Source: Neocallimastix lanati (nom. inval.)
Lineage: Eukaryota > Neocallimastigomycota > Neocallimastigomycetes > Neocallimastigales > Neocallimastigaceae
Reading direction: 5' to 3'
Assembly: GCA_016946835.1 (NCBI GenBank)
Contig: JACVTC010000063.1
Location: 417,501 to 455,000, forward strand
Length of the DNA stretch: 37,500 nucleotides
Positions 36,634-37,500 of this stretch are shown here, piece by piece (position 1 is the stretch's first letter; each line of letters opens with the position of its first letter). The position numbers and the translations under genes are program-made. Under the pieces are notes generated by a model. The model was not told the DNA's origin. It did not search any database and saw nothing but the letters and a program-made list of their open reading frames with translations.

Positions 36634-37448
36634 CATTAATATTATAAATATGGTTTATCTATTGATTTTTATAATAATAGGGTCATCTTGACTGTTTAGC
36701 TCAACTTACTACCGTTGGTGAAATTAAAAAAGAAGATTATGAAAAGCGTTTCAACTACTTAAAGGACAGACAAGATACTTATGCCAGTATTGTCATTGAA
36801 CATGTTGAATCTAAGAGAGTTGTTGCGTAAATATTCTTTTTTTTTTTTTATTTATTATACTTTAATTTATAATATATTTTTATAAATTTATAAATGTATA
36901 TTATATCATAAAAATATATATATATTTAAATATAATAACAACAATTAAAAAAAAAAAAAAAGACAAATTATTAATATTTTTTTTAATTTTTATTCTTTTT
37001 TTTTGTCTTTATAATTTGTTAAATATATATATATATTATATATATAATAAATACGGAAATTTGCAGAAGTGGAACGTACGTATTATATTAAATTTTGTAT
37101 TAATTTTGTTTAAAAAAAAAATAATAATGTGATATTAATTATATAAAAAATATATATTTAAATATTTTTTCTTTTTCTTTTTTTTTTTTTTGCTTTGTTT
37201 TTCATTTTAATATACAGTTTAATTGTTGAAAGAAAATTCATTCACGCTCTTGGTTTAGTATGTTTATTATCATAATAATATTTATATATATATATATAGT
37301 CTTTTATTTAATCATTTAAGGAAAAAAAATAAGATAAAGAAAAACAGTTAAATGTTTTCAAGTATTATATATTAAGTGTTAAAATTTATTATTTTAATAT
37401 ATATTAATTTTAATTACCAAAATAAATAAAAGTGTGGTCACATCGAAG
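36101..37448 (+). CDS. GNA1: Glucosamine 6-phosphate N-acetyltransferase, 5' five exons (3' end beyond window)
   Basis: GNAT-family enzyme that acetylates glucosamine 6-phosphate with acetyl-CoA on the route to UDP-GlcNAc, the chitin precursor; cytosolic in known fungi. Exons: 36101-36205, 36681-36826, 37067-37075 (9 nt), 37218-37257, 37433-37448 (16 nt), all bounded by AG/GT. The joined 316 nt encode 105 residues, including LPEGYKVRPLEIEDY, LAQLTTVGEIKKEDYEKRF and, across four exons, VVASGTLIVERKFIHALGLC then GHIE. Yeast Gna1 has the same order (VLTTVG, GNIIIERKIIHELGLCGHIED) and 159 residues, so about a third, including the acetyl-CoA pyrophosphate-binding loop, lies outside. The stop-like TAA after GTTGTTGCG is read as part of a GTAAAT donor, because splicing through the 9-nt exon restores the conserved GTLIVERK. 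Start: first ATG, matching the family's N-terminus. Confidence 0.94.
37067..37075 (+). other. GNA1: 9-nt microexon of GNA1
   Basis: AAGTGGAAC between TTTGCAG and GTACGT. Together with split codons on each side it supplies A-S-G-T, linking VVA of exon 2 to LIVERKFIH of exon 4. Without it the G of the conserved GTLIVER strand would be lost and the frame would still hold (9 nt), so skipping would delete three residues. Confidence 0.85.
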
Positions 37449-37500
37449 GTAACTTTATTATTACTCTAAATAATCAAAAAAAAAATTTTTTTTTGATTTT
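37449..37500 (+). other. GNA1: Start of GNA1 intron 5, window end
   Basis: Donor GTAACT at 37449; the intron runs out of the window. It includes an A10/T9 junction (37476-37494) flanked by ATC and GAT, an almost perfect palindrome. Confidence 0.7.

Noticed and set aside
36827-36832. Stop codon TAA ending GNA1 after GTTGTTGCG
   Set aside because: It would cut the protein before the conserved GTLIVER and GHIE parts, which are found downstream in spliceable exons; the TAA belongs to a GTAAAT donor.

Overview
The window looks like nuclear DNA of an anaerobic gut fungus (Neocallimastigomycota). The non-coding DNA is almost pure A+T, full of A/T homopolymers up to about 48 bases and ATT/TAA microsatellites. 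The genes have short GT-AG introns. A Gcn4/Cpc1-type bZIP factor and a Gna1-type chitin-precursor enzyme point to a fungus. The lineage assignment is inference from composition and gene style, not from a marker gene.

Layout. (a) 1-1401, minus strand: two adjacent genes for small cysteine-rich zinc-binding proteins that share a motif and look like tandem paralogs; the first runs off the left edge. (b) 2815-5231, minus: a complete six-exon gene for eIF4A-III (Fal1-like), the DEAD-box helicase of the exon junction complex. (c) 7020-7184, plus: an unidentified GC-richer structured RNA candidate with a TATA-like box and a T8 run. (d) 7185-14860: five degenerate copies of a 0.9-1.9 kb unit, inflated by microsatellites and starting right after the RNA candidate. 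(e) 14861-26179: about 11 kb of low-complexity DNA with minisatellites, perfect foldbacks, one 46% GC island at 17.7 kb and no convincing gene. (f) 26180-29172, plus: a two-exon gene for an 860-residue Gcn4/Cpc1-like bZIP factor with an in-frame 30-bp minisatellite. (g) 30008-35117: remains of non-LTR retrotransposons, with the reverse transcriptase part upstream of the endonuclease part, both broken by frameshifts and homopolymer runs. (h) 36101-37448, plus: the first five exons of GNA1, including exons of 9 and 16 nt; the rest lies beyond the right edge.

No operon-like logic links the genes. They are a housekeeping helicase, an amino-acid-control type regulator, a UDP-GlcNAc pathway enzyme and two zinc proteins of unknown role. 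No tRNA, rRNA, CRISPR array or DNA transposon with terminal repeats could be supported. All splice models were built by eye from GT-AG sites plus protein family conservation.
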